Assembly: GCA_964599895.1 (NCBI GenBank)
Contig: CAZRHT010000003.1
Span: 26,007 to 90,006, forward strand
Source of the DNA: UM-FILTER-49-7 sp964599895
GTDB lineage: Bacteria; Acidobacteriota; Holophagae; Thermotomaculales; Thermotomaculaceae
DNA length: 64,000 nucleotides
Reading direction: 5' to 3'
This document shows, one piece after another, positions 8,918 through 16,747 of the stretch (its first letter is position 1; the number at the start of each line of letters is the position of its first letter). Below the pieces are notes generated by a model. The model was not told where the DNA came from, ran no database searches, and saw only the letters and a program-made list of their open reading frames with translations. Both the position numbers and the translations under genes were made by a program.

Positions 8918-11132
8918 GCACCTGGTTGTCTTCTTTGACCTGATTTCCTTTCTCACATTCCTGGCCGCCTTCGTTGTCCTGTTCCGGGTTCCCCGGACAA
9001 AGATGGGTCGTTCCACCCGGGCATTTCTTCAAGCGGCGATGTTTGTTTATGTCTTTGTTGGTTTTTCAAATGTACTTGAACACAGCGGAATTGCAACAGT
9101 CCTGGATCCCTTTGAGGATTACATGGAAACTACCTTCCCACTTCTTTTCTTTTTCTTTCTGTATGCCACCATGCTTCGAAGCGAGGTGGGGCTAAGGCTT
9201 ATCACCGAAAAGCAACTATTGCAGACGATTGATGACGCAGAGGCACGTTTCAGGACCTTCACAGAGCACATGCCTGCGGTTGTATTCATAAAGGACATGG
9301 ATGAACGTTACTTTTTTGCCAATGCGAAATTCCGGGAACTGGGTGGAATGTCTGGAAACGGTATTAATTCCCCCAACTGGCCGAAATCTGTAATCGAAAA
9401 ATTGCGTGAACATGATCAGATTGCTTTGGCAACAGGAACGTGGAGCGGAACCGAAACTGTGCCGGACCCGGAAGGTAAGCTGCATACCCTACAATCCAGC
9501 AAATTCAGGATTTCAGAAGAAGATGGGCGTTTTCTTGTGGGTGGCGTCGCATTGGATGTCACAAAGGAGTATGAGGCGAGGCAGGATAGATACCGGCTTG
9601 CGTCGATTCTGGAGCAGCTCGGGGAAGGGATTATTGTAACCGACGATCAGGGAACAATTCAGTACGTGAATGAGGTTTATGTTTCCAGGACCGGGTACAG
9701 TCGAGCGGAGCTCCAGGGGCAGAATCCCAGGGCCCTCCAGAGCGGAAAACACGACGAAGCCTTTTACAAAGAGATGTGGGACACAATTAAGAGCGGCCAT
9801 ACATGGCAGGGGCAGATAATTAACAAGAGCAAGGATGGAACCTTGTTCTATGAGCAGGCCACGATTTTTCCGGTAAGAGATGAAAAGGGGAGAATTGTTC
9901 AATTCGCCGCGTTGAAGCGAGACATTGGCCGGGAATTGGAGTTGGAGGAAATGTTGCGCCAGTCTCAGAAGCTGGAAACCATCGGTCAACTTGTCGGAGG
10001 AATTGCACATGACTTCAACAACATACTCACAGCTATAAATGGATACTCCGAGTTGGCCATTTCCGGACTGGAACCGGGCAGCAAGGTTCGAAAGCATGTG
10101 GAGCGGGTTCGGGATGCGGGAGAACGGGCTGCCGTACTGACAAGGAGTTTGCTGGGTTTTGGTCGGAAACAGATGATTCAGCCAAAGATACTTGACATCT
10201 CTGAGACAATACAAAACTTTGAATCAATAGCAAAACGAATGATCGGAGAGGACATTGAGTTGATACTGAACCTGGGAAAGGAGATTTCCCCCATATTTGC
10301 AGATCCTGCGCAGATCGATCAGATTCTCATGAACCTGCTGGTGAATGCCAGAGACGCAATTCATGATGTTAAGAATGGTGGGGATCGCAAGATCGTGATC
10401 GAAACCAGTGAAATAGAACTGGATGAGACATATGTGAGCCGTCACGTGGGTGCGTCCGTGGGCCCCCATATCCTTCTGAACGTCACTGACACAGGAAAAG
10501 GTGTTCCAGCCGATATTAGGCTGAAAATATTTGAACCTTTCTACACCACGAAGGAATTCGGTCTCGGCACTGGACTGGGGCTTGCTACAGTTTATGGAAT
10601 TGTGAAACAGAACAGTGGTTCCATCTTTTTGTACAGTGAAGAGGGACATGGCACGACCTTTAAGATCTACTGGCCTGTGTACCAGCCGGAAGGAATGGTC
10701 AGGGAAATGCGAAAAGAACTTCCTGTTGATAAGAGGACGGTAAGAGGAGAGGGGATGATCCTGGTAGTGGAAGACGAGAAGGATGTGCGGAACATTGCAC
10801 GAGAGGTCCTGGAGGCGGCGGGATATTCGATTCTTGAAGCGAATTCCGGAGAAGCGGCTTTGGAAATGATGGAAAGCTATGATGGGCATCTGGATCTGTT
10901 GTTCACTGATATAGTAATGCCGGGTATAAATGGAATTGAACTGGCAAAAAAACTGTCTGAGCTTCGGCCAGACTTGAAAACGCTCTATGCCTCCGGCTAT
11001 TCCGAGAATGTGTTGGAACAGAGGGGATTTCATGTGGTAAAAGGGGTCATATTATTGAAACCATACAGCCAGAATGAATTGACCCGTCGGATTCACGATC
11101 TGCTCCATCCCCATAAAGGCAAGGTTGAGTAG
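8904..11132 (+). CDS. Membrane hybrid sensor histidine kinase (PAS-PAS-HisKA-HATPase-REC)
   Basis: A 742-residue two-component sensor. Order seen: three membrane segments (about 8-28, 42-60, 75-92); PAS domain about 105-220; second PAS/PAC about 228-345; HisKA with phosphoacceptor His369 in GGIAHDFNNILT; HATPase_c with the N box near 473-490 (QILMNLLVNARDA), TDTGKGVP and GLGTGLGLATVYG (553-565); C-terminal receiver with phosphoacceptor Asp669 (LLFTDIVMP). The His-box type suits the large PAS/HK family of Desulfobacterota. It is encoded right after the small membrane protein, with AAGGAGG inside that gene as its start signal. No response regulator with a DNA-binding domain is adjacent, so the output partner is unknown. 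A 14-bp direct repeat straddles its stop codon. Confidence 0.95.
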   Translation: MSVAEHLVVFFDLISFLTFLAAFVVLFRVPRTKMGRSTRAFLQAAMFVYVFVGFSNVLEHSGIATVLDPFEDYMETTFPLLFFFFLYATMLRSEVGLRLITEKQLLQTIDDAEARFRTFTEHMPAVVFIKDMDERYFFANAKFRELGGMSGNGINSPNWPKSVIEKLREHDQIALATGTWSGTETVPDPEGKLHTLQSSKFRISEEDGRFLVGGVALDVTKEYEARQDRYRLASILEQLGEGIIVTDDQGTIQYVNEVYVSRTGYSRAELQGQNPRALQSGKHDEAFYKEMWDTIKSGHTWQGQIINKSKDGTLFYEQATIFPVRDEKGRIVQFAALKRDIGRELELEEMLRQSQKLETIGQLVGGIAHDFNNILTAINGYSELAISGLEPGSKVRKHVERVRDAGERAAVLTRSLLGFGRKQMIQPKILDISETIQNFESIAKRMIGEDIELILNLGKEISPIFADPAQIDQILMNLLVNARDAIHDVKNGGDRKIVIETSEIELDETYVSRHVGASVGPHILLNVTDTGKGVPADIRLKIFEPFYTTKEFGLGTGLGLATVYGIVKQNSGSIFLYSEEGHGTTFKIYWPVYQPEGMVREMRKELPVDKRTVRGEGMILVVEDEKDVRNIAREVLEAAGYSILEANSGEAALEMMESYDGHLDLLFTDIVMPGINGIELAKKLSELRPDLKTLYASGYSENVLEQRGFHVVKGVILLKPYSQNELTRRIHDLLHPHKGKVE

Positions 11133-11146
11133 AAGGCAAGGTTGAG
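11116..11146 (+). repeat. Tandem 14-bp repeat across the kinase stop codon
   Basis: AAGGCAAGGTTGAG occurs at 11116-11129 and again at 11133-11146, separated by TAG, the kinase stop. The first copy encodes the last residues of the kinase. It belongs to a degenerate AAGGTTGAG-rich repeat family also seen at 11238-11270, 13372-13394 and 18956-19045. Confidence 0.8.
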
Positions 11147-11237
11147 AATAAGTGGGAAAGTGACCAGAGGGAAGGGGAACATTTAGTATTTCATCAACCT
11201 GAGTTTTATCTCTGTGCCTTTTTGTGTATGCTTTCCA

Positions 11238-11270
11238 GCCTTACTCAACCTTAACCTTGTCTGACCTTGT
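11238..11270 (-). repeat. Inverted copy of the AAGGTTGAG-type repeat
   Basis: On the minus strand this reads as CAAGGTCAGACAAGG, then TTAAGGTTGAGTAAGGC. The last part is the inverted counterpart of 11121-11137, apart from two extra bases there. The two arms lie between convergent genes (kinase and methyltransferase) and could form a long imperfect stem in either transcript. Confidence 0.65.
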
Positions 11271-11281
11271 TCCAACTTATT

Positions 11282-11923
11282 TTACGCCTGGAAAACGGCT
11301 TCAATCATTGCGTGCTGCTCTTGTGGGCCATCCCCATGGCGGTGCCATTTTCCCGGACCTTCCCGGTGATGAAGCACCTTCATTCCGTGAAAAAGGGTGA
11401 GAATTTCATCCGGTTCCAGCCACGTTTGTACGTCTCCTCTTCCGTTTACGAATGAATGGGGTTCTGTTTCGTTCCACTTTTCTGACAACATTCTGATTCC
11501 GCTGTCTTTCGTGGAAAAAGCGGTAACAAAAACCAGTCCGCCGACAATTGTCCAGTCCCTGATTCTGGAAACAAGCAGTTGAATATCACTTCTGGATATC
11601 AATTGGAACAAACCGAAGAGTAGTATTGCGGAAAGCGGCTGTTCCGGTTCATAACTTCGGACATCTCCATGGACAACCGACAGTGAGAGTTTTTTTTCAC
11701 TTGCCGCCTTGCGGAGGATTCTTGCCGATTGAATGGAACTATCCATGGCAATAACCGGAAGTCCCTGCCGCGCGAGATAAAAGGCGTTTCGACCCTGACC
11801 CGCGCCAATGTCCAGCACCGGATGAGAAGGCGAAATCAGGTTCAGAAATTGTAGCAGCATCGGTTCCGGGTCCGTTCCGAAAAAGTTCTCGTGGGCCGCG
11901 TAGGCATCGTCATATTCGTTCAT
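11282..11923 (-). CDS. Class I SAM-dependent methyltransferase (TehB/UbiE-like)
   Basis: A 213-residue Rossmann-fold methyltransferase. Motif I is VLDIGAGQGRNAFYLARQG and motif post-I is PVIAMDSS; VVHGDVRSYEP and AILLFGLFQLI follow. This pattern matches tellurite-resistance TehB-like and small-molecule methyltransferases; substrate unknown. The C-terminus EGPGKWHRHGDGPQEQH is rich in His. There is no Shine-Dalgarno: a TATACT hexamer ends 6 nt before the ATG, so the message is probably leaderless. A 27-nt palindrome sits just upstream. Confidence 0.88.
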   Translation of the reverse strand: MNEYDDAYAAHENFFGTDPEPMLLQFLNLISPSHPVLDIGAGQGRNAFYLARQGLPVIAMDSSIQSARILRKAASEKKLSLSVVHGDVRSYEPEQPLSAILLFGLFQLISRSDIQLLVSRIRDWTIVGGLVFVTAFSTKDSGIRMLSEKWNETEPHSFVNGRGDVQTWLEPDEILTLFHGMKVLHHREGPGKWHRHGDGPQEQHAMIEAVFQA

Positions 11924-11929
11924 GGGAAG

Positions 11930-11969
11930 AGTATATCACGGCTTTGCCGATGGCATTGCCATCGGCAAA
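11930..11969 (-). promoter_or_regulatory. Leaderless promoter with overlapping 27-nt palindrome
   Basis: On the minus strand TATACT (11935-11930) lies 6 nt before the methyltransferase ATG, so transcription would begin at about the start codon. The arms TTTGCCGATGGCA (11943-11955) and TGCCATCGGCAAA (11957-11969) form a perfect palindrome around one base, centred near -33. It takes the place of a -35 element, as expected for an operator or activator site. No T-run follows on either strand, so a terminator is unlikely. Confidence 0.6.
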
Positions 11970-12079
11970 ACGTAACGAATGAAAGTGCGACTTTGCGAGA
12001 GGTTTCCCTCCCTGTCTTTTCCCCTTCCCAACAACTTACAAATTACGAGTCACAGGTCACGGTTCCGAAGCCAGCGGCA

Positions 12080-12442
12080 CTATTTCCGGATATTGCTGGG
12101 TGTCCTTTCCGGGTGGTTCCGGAAATGGGCATATCGCTTTGCTGTCGCGGAAGCAAACTTACGAATTATCTGTTCCAGGTCAGAATTCTTCATAAGATCC
12201 TGGTACAGTTTATCTTCTTGAAGTCGAGTACTGATTTTATATCCCGTCCTGCATTCCGGAGCAAACTGGATGTCGTCCGGCATCAGTGGCAGCCCGCCGT
12301 TCATTGTCTTGTGCAATAGTTTGATGACAGTGTGGGAGAAGAAGTTTTCCAGATCAATAACCCCTTCCGCATGGTTGATTTTTTCTCTGAATTCAGGGAT
12401 TAGTTCTTTCTCGGTTGAAGTAAACGACATGCGTCTTGTCAT
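12080..12442 (-). CDS. Small helical hypothetical protein
   Basis: A 120-residue soluble protein not recognised. It is predominantly helical and charged, with ENFFSHTVIKLLHKTMNGG, MPDDIQFAPEC, KLYQDLMKNSDLEQIIRKFA and a basic end. No membrane segment or signal. ATG at 12442 is preferred to an upstream start because GGGAGG sits 6 nt before it. It follows the SDR gene (stop 12547) by 104 nt in the same direction. Confidence 0.6.
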   Translation of the reverse strand: MTRRMSFTSTEKELIPEFREKINHAEGVIDLENFFSHTVIKLLHKTMNGGLPLMPDDIQFAPECRTGYKISTRLQEDKLYQDLMKNSDLEQIIRKFASATAKRYAHFRNHPERTPSNIRK

Positions 12443-12546
12443 GATGCCTCCCGTGGGGAAGATCCCCGGTTTTTGTTGTTGACCGCCATTTTTCACTTCA
12501 GAATATAGGTATGTTGAAAGAAATTCGCAAGGGGAACTCGATTATT

Positions 12547-13290
12547 TCAGGTCTTCCATTGCCCTGTGCTGACACGGTCGTACAATCCTGGAAATATGTA
12601 TCTAACGAAGGGCAACAGTTGATACCACCTCGGATACACGAGCTGGCGCTTTTCTTTTTTGTATGCCCGAAAAGCGGTTCTGGCAAGTTTTTCCGGAGAG
12701 CCTGCAAAGGGCGTTTCCGGTGGCTTTCGGGAACCGAGGGCCCGGGTGGAAAATCCGGTATTGATACGTCCCGGCAGCAGATTCAGAAGATGAACACCGC
12801 TATCAAGAAGTTCAGCACGCAGTGTGTCAGCAAATGCGTTGAGGGCGTGTTTTGAAGCACAGTACGCGCCCATGTAGGCGACAGGAAGGAATCCCGCAAC
12901 CGATGAAACGGTAATGATTGTTCCATTTGAGGCAGTCATTAGCGGGAGAATGAGCTTTGCGAGTGAAACAGGTGAGAAAAAATTCAGTTCCATGAGAGTC
13001 CTGAGTTCAGTTTCGTTCATCTCTTCCCAACCGTCGTACAGGCCGACTCCGGCGTTGAGGATCAATACATCCACATGATCCGTGAGATGATTTATCTGCT
13101 CCGATAGGGTATGGAGGGAATCCGGATTTGCCAGGTCCGTTACAAGGTGGTGCCCGATGGGGTTTTCCGGTTCATGACGGGATATTCCGATAATTTCAAA
13201 TCCGTTTTCCAGAAACACATGTGCAAATGCCTGTCCAAATCCCCCGGTCACTCCGGTGATTACTGCGACGGGACGAGGTGACGATTTCAC
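12547..13290 (-). CDS. SDR-family oxidoreductase
   Basis: A 247-residue classical short-chain dehydrogenase. TGVTGGFG is the cofactor loop, LILNAGVGLYDG the NNAG-equivalent, and the catalytic set is SSVAG (Ser), Y and K in YMGAYCASKHALN. The C-terminal part (YKKEKRQLVYPRWYQLLPFVRYIFPG) is hydrophobic and amphipathic, as in SDRs working on lipid or sterol-like substrates near the membrane. A GTG start at 13290 is chosen because GGGAGG lies 7 nt upstream; a TTG further upstream would add 12 residues without a good site. Substrate unknown. Confidence 0.87.
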   Translation of the reverse strand: MKSSPRPVAVITGVTGGFGQAFAHVFLENGFEIIGISRHEPENPIGHHLVTDLANPDSLHTLSEQINHLTDHVDVLILNAGVGLYDGWEEMNETELRTLMELNFFSPVSLAKLILPLMTASNGTIITVSSVAGFLPVAYMGAYCASKHALNAFADTLRAELLDSGVHLLNLLPGRINTGFSTRALGSRKPPETPFAGSPEKLARTAFRAYKKEKRQLVYPRWYQLLPFVRYIFPGLYDRVSTGQWKT

Positions 13291-13371
13291 GTGTTTTCCT
13301 CCCTGCAGAAAGTCTTCTTCCTGCAAGGTAACAGATTGTGGATTGTTCCGTCAACAGGCAGAGAAGGCCGG

Positions 13372-13394
13372 ACAAGGTTGAGGTTGAGCTTGAG
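13372..13394 (+). repeat. AAGGTTGAG-type spacer repeat
   Basis: ACAAGGTTGAGGTTGAGC followed by TTGAG: three overlapping GTTGAG/CTTGAG units in the spacer between the SDR gene and the unknown gene at 13540. Nothing else is seen in this roughly 250-nt spacer. Confidence 0.55.
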
Positions 13395-13539
13395 TGGGGG
13401 AGGAGTAATGAAGATGGGGAAAAGTAGTTTTAACACCGGAAACACAGTCTTGCTACTTGTTGTTTTGTGGGTCGGAACGCGTATTTCTTTTCTTTTTCCA
13501 AGCCATCCAACATCCATCATCCACGGCGGTTTTGCCTTC

Positions 13540-14121
13540 TCAGTCTTCAAAGCTGAGGCGGATTTCAGTGACGTCTACAAGGGTTTCGGCGGCAAGTTTC
13601 ATACGGAAAGACAGGATCTGTTCCAGTGGCCCGGTGATTGTGGCGTCAATTCCGTGCTGATACGGGGGAAGCGTGGCCAGGACTCCCACCCCCACATCCT
13701 GCCAGGCGGGGATTGTGGTGCGGCTATCTAAAGTGATGGTGATGGACAGGTCGTCTTCCAACGCTGCCAGTTCTTTCCGGAAGCGGGCAGGCTCTTCATC
13801 ATCAAAGAATCGGGCTTTGAGGTCGAACCCGGCCATGAGGATCTTTCGCTTTGAAATCACCTCCATCCCCAGTGTTTCATGACTTTGCAGGATCGCCGAT
13901 TCGAGATCATCGGATAAACTTTCTTCCAGGCAGACGTGCACTGAATTTTCAAACCCCAACCAGTTTTTCAGATAGTCTTTCAGTGTTTCGGTTTCAATGC
14001 CGCTTCTCTGGTTAAAGTAATAGGGGGCATCGCGGCCGGTTCCTGCCTGGAAGCCCATCAGGAACCCTTTAAAGAGGATAAACGGAGAACTGATTACCAA
14101 TTCTACAAAAGGTTTTACCAT
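13540..14121 (-). CDS. Hypothetical protein of 193 residues
   Basis: Not recognised. The N-terminus is hydrophobic (KPFVELVISSPFILFKGFLMGF), perhaps peripheral membrane association rather than a cleaved signal. Two apparent alpha-beta modules follow, one beginning NSVHVCLEESLSDDLESAI and one SITITLDSRTTIPAWQDVG; they look like a duplicated small domain, though identity is low. ATG at 14121 is chosen because AAAGGAGG lies 6 nt before it; an upstream start would add 15 basic residues without a ribosome-binding site. Divergent from the dehydratase gene. Confidence 0.65.
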   Translation of the reverse strand: MVKPFVELVISSPFILFKGFLMGFQAGTGRDAPYYFNQRSGIETETLKDYLKNWLGFENSVHVCLEESLSDDLESAILQSHETLGMEVISKRKILMAGFDLKARFFDDEEPARFRKELAALEDDLSITITLDSRTTIPAWQDVGVGVLATLPPYQHGIDATITGPLEQILSFRMKLAAETLVDVTEIRLSFED

Positions 14122-14308
14122 GGGGTGCCTCCTTTGGATCATCAATTTGCGCAACCATACCGGCAACCATGTTTGATGTTGTAAGGGCTGCTATTCAAAA
14201 TATAGGGCCCATCTCCGAGTTTGTCGAGGGAGGAGAATATTTTCACTGCTTAATGAACACTGGAGTGATAAAATTTCAGTGTAATGCGAAAAATGGGAGG
14301 AAACTGAG

Positions 14309-15268
14309 ATGAGCCCCGTTTCATTTGAGAACATCCGTGATGCGGGTAAACGGATTCGCCCCTACACCCATCGTACCCCGGTTCTGACCTGTGCAACCTT
14401 GGACAGAATTACCGGCGCATCCCTGTATTTCAAATGTGAGAATTTCCAGCGGGCGGGTGCGTTCAAGTACCGGGGTGCGTGCAATGCGGTGTTTTCCCTT
14501 TCAAACAGCGAGGCAAAATCGGGGGTTGCGACCCATTCATCCGGAAATCATGCTGGGGCGCTTGCCCGGGCAGCGGCCATTCGGGGGATTCCGGCGTTCG
14601 TGGTAATGCCGGAAAATGCACCGCCTGTCAAGGTCGCTGCTGTCCAAGGCTATGGCGCGGAAATTACATTCTGTAAACCAACTCTTGAGGCCAGAGAATC
14701 CGCTCTCAAAGCGGTCGTGATGGAAACGGGCGCAACATTCATTCATCCCTATGACAATCCCCTGGTGATTGCGGGGCAGGGAACTGCTGCCCTGGAACTG
14801 ATTACGGAATCCGGCAATCTGAACATTGTGATGGTGCCGGTTGGCGGTGGTGGACTTTTGAGCGGTACGGCAATTTCTACAAAGGCTTTGCTGCCGGGGG
14901 CACTGGTGTTTGGAGCCGAGCCCGAGCAGGCGGACGACGCTTTCCGTTCATTCAAGGGAAGGGTTTTTGTTCCGTCGGTGGACCCGAATACAATTGCCGA
15001 CGGATTGTTGACCAGTCTGGGAAAGTTGACTTTCCCATTGATCCTTCGTTTTGTGGATGATATTTTCACTGTTTCGGAGGAAGGGATCAAAAATGCCATG
15101 ATGTTGATATGGGAGCGGATGAAATTAGTTGTGGAACCCTCCTCCGCAGTGCCGCTTGCCGCAATATTGGAACATCCGGAACCGTTTCAGGACAAAAATG
15201 TCGGAATCGTTCTCAGCGGCGGAAACATGGATATCGGAAAACTTCAATGGATGGGGAAAAAGACGTGA
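14309..15268 (+). CDS. PLP-dependent threonine/serine dehydratase or serine racemase
   Basis: A 319-residue fold-type II PLP enzyme of the IlvA/TdcB/serine-racemase group, lacking the C-terminal ACT regulatory domain of biosynthetic IlvA. Seen: ENFQRAGAFKYRGA with the PLP lysine Lys53, SSGNHAGALA for substrate, VPVGGGGLLSG for the phosphate, and EPSSAVPLAA with VLSGGNMD at the end. It removes ammonia from threonine to give 2-oxobutanoate, or acts on serine; family members often do both dehydration and racemisation. GGGAGG precedes the ATG. The downstream NUDIX gene overlaps its 3' end. Confidence 0.92.
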   Translation: MSPVSFENIRDAGKRIRPYTHRTPVLTCATLDRITGASLYFKCENFQRAGAFKYRGACNAVFSLSNSEAKSGVATHSSGNHAGALARAAAIRGIPAFVVMPENAPPVKVAAVQGYGAEITFCKPTLEARESALKAVVMETGATFIHPYDNPLVIAGQGTAALELITESGNLNIVMVPVGGGGLLSGTAISTKALLPGALVFGAEPEQADDAFRSFKGRVFVPSVDPNTIADGLLTSLGKLTFPLILRFVDDIFTVSEEGIKNAMMLIWERMKLVVEPSSAVPLAAILEHPEPFQDKNVGIVLSGGNMDIGKLQWMGKKT

Positions 15269-15939
15269 ACGGAGATCAGGCTTTTCTGAATAAACTGAAT
15301 GAGAAATTGAAACGCTGTCCGGCTCTGAATGGCAGGAACGCGTTCATACGCTCTGCGGTTCTGGCCCTGCTGGTAAAACTGGACGGTGAATATCACCTGG
15401 TTTTTCAAAAGCGAAACCCCAATATCCGCCAGGGAGACGAGATTTGTTTTCCCGGGGGAAGGATCAGCAAGAAACGGGACAATGATGTTCTTGGAACAGC
15501 CCTCAGGGAAACAGAGGAAGAGATGGGGATTTCCCGGGAAATAATTTCCATTTTTGGAAATCTGGACTTTGTTATTGCCCCCACTGGCAACCTTGTGGAT
15601 GTGGTAGTGGGTGTGGCGGATGTCCGTTCTCTTGACGAGTTCGAGCCGAATTCAGAAGAGGTCTCCCGAATCTTCAGTGTTCCGCTTTCGTGGTTCAGAA
15701 ATAATCCGCCGGAAGTGTTTTCCCTTCAATTACAGGCAGTTCCGGAAATCATTCATCGAAATGGGGAAAAAGAAGTTCTTTTCCCGGCAAAAGAACTCGG
15801 ACTGCCTCCCCGCTATCATGGGACATGGAAAGGGGGACGTTTGCCGGTGTTTGTGTACCGGTGGGATGGCGAGGTCATCTGGGGAATTACGGCCCGGATT
15901 GTTCAGGATTTAATAAACCGATTGTTTTCAGAAAAATAA
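15247..15939 (+). CDS. NUDIX hydrolase, CoA-pyrophosphatase (NudL) type
   Basis: About 230 residues. The NUDIX box appears as FPGGRISKKRDNDVLGTALR followed by ETEEEMGI; an Asp-containing segment replaces the first Glu, as in NudL enzymes. The preceding VFQKRNPNIRQGDEIC matches the CoA-recognition segment of this family, which splits CoA and its derivatives to 4'-phosphopantetheine and 3',5'-ADP. The start lies inside the dehydratase gene: ATG at 15247 (22-nt overlap) or GTG at 15265, whose GTGA overlap with the upstream stop would give tight coupling; the latter is equally plausible. The stop is adjacent to the convergent mqnA stop. Confidence 0.88.
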   Translation: MDGEKDVNGDQAFLNKLNEKLKRCPALNGRNAFIRSAVLALLVKLDGEYHLVFQKRNPNIRQGDEICFPGGRISKKRDNDVLGTALRETEEEMGISREIISIFGNLDFVIAPTGNLVDVVVGVADVRSLDEFEPNSEEVSRIFSVPLSWFRNNPPEVFSLQLQAVPEIIHRNGEKEVLFPAKELGLPPRYHGTWKGGRLPVFVYRWDGEVIWGITARIVQDLINRLFSEK

Positions 15940-15940
15940 A

Positions 15941-16747
15941 TCAAATAAAATTCAGTTCGTTGCTGGGATGAATAAGCCCCATTTCCGTCGCGTAACGGAA
16001 AAACAGGAAGAGCCCCTTTCGTTCCCGGGGACCGAATGTGTAGTGGAGGTTGCGGGTGAGATAGCGGCGGGTGAGTTGCTGCTGGTGTTTTGTGAATTGA
16101 TTTTCCCGGCTGAACTGATCCGCAATTTCTATTCGTTTTTCCATTCCGGACTCCATTGCCTCCCGGAAGATATCAGGTGACAGTGAGCTGGTTCTCCGCA
16201 GACCCCACATGGCAAACACAAAGGGACATCCGGTGAAAGTTTTCCATTCGGAGGCCAGATCCATGGCGACTATGGCAGGATTTTCCATGGCGGATCGAAA
16301 GGCCCGATCACCGATTAACAATACGCCGTCCATTTCCCGCATCCCTTCCGCAAGTTCTCCCTGGAAAGGAAGAAAACGGCACTTTTCTTTCACCCACCGG
16401 GACATCAGAATCTGGATCAGCACATTGGATGTACGGGAGGCGGGGTCAAGCCCGATGGAATGAATTTGATCTGGCGATTTTTCCGAGAATAGAAGAACGC
16501 TTTCCACCGGACCTTCAGAAGCGATGCATACGCCATCCACTGCACAGACATCCGGGATTTCGGGCAATGAGATGGAAGATACAAGTCCGGCATCCACTCT
16601 TCCTGCAGCCAGCTTGTTGCAGGATTCGGAAGGGACATCTGTGGTGACTGCATATGTGGAGTTTTTGGTGTTCAAGAAGTGGGTAAGGGGAAGGGCATTA
16701 AGATAAGGAATCAATGAAATAACCGGTTTAAGCGAGTTTGAAGTCAA
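15941..16747 (-). CDS. mqnA: Chorismate dehydratase, futalosine pathway of menaquinone synthesis
   Basis: MqnA removes water from chorismate to give 3-[(1-carboxyvinyl)oxy]benzoate, the first committed step of the futalosine route to menaquinone. Periplasmic-binding-protein-like fold with the family signatures IPYLNALPL near the start, GRVDAGLVSSI, VCIASEGPVESVLLFS, LDPASRTSNVL and FTGCPFVFAMWGLR. Start unclear: the domain begins close to a TTG at 16747, which overlaps the 3' end of the upstream kinase gene by 20 nt; a GTG at 16798 would add 17 residues. No strong Shine-Dalgarno is present, so translation is probably coupled. It shows that at least part of menaquinone synthesis uses this pathway; the other mqn genes are not in the window. 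Confidence 0.9.
   Translation of the reverse strand: MTSNSLKPVISLIPYLNALPLTHFLNTKNSTYAVTTDVPSESCNKLAAGRVDAGLVSSISLPEIPDVCAVDGVCIASEGPVESVLLFSEKSPDQIHSIGLDPASRTSNVLIQILMSRWVKEKCRFLPFQGELAEGMREMDGVLLIGDRAFRSAMENPAIVAMDLASEWKTFTGCPFVFAMWGLRRTSSLSPDIFREAMESGMEKRIEIADQFSRENQFTKHQQQLTRRYLTRNLHYTFGPRERKGLFLFFRYATEMGLIHPSNELNFI

Noticed and set aside
10224..11033. 269-codon minus-strand frame
   Set aside because: Antisense to the kinase and receiver domains of the hybrid kinase.
11943..11969. Palindrome as a rho-independent terminator
   Set aside because: No T-run follows on either strand, and it lies directly upstream of a start codon.
13291..13731. 146-codon plus-strand frame
   Set aside because: Covers a repeat-bearing spacer and the 3' part of the minus-strand unknown gene; no ribosome-binding site and no homology.
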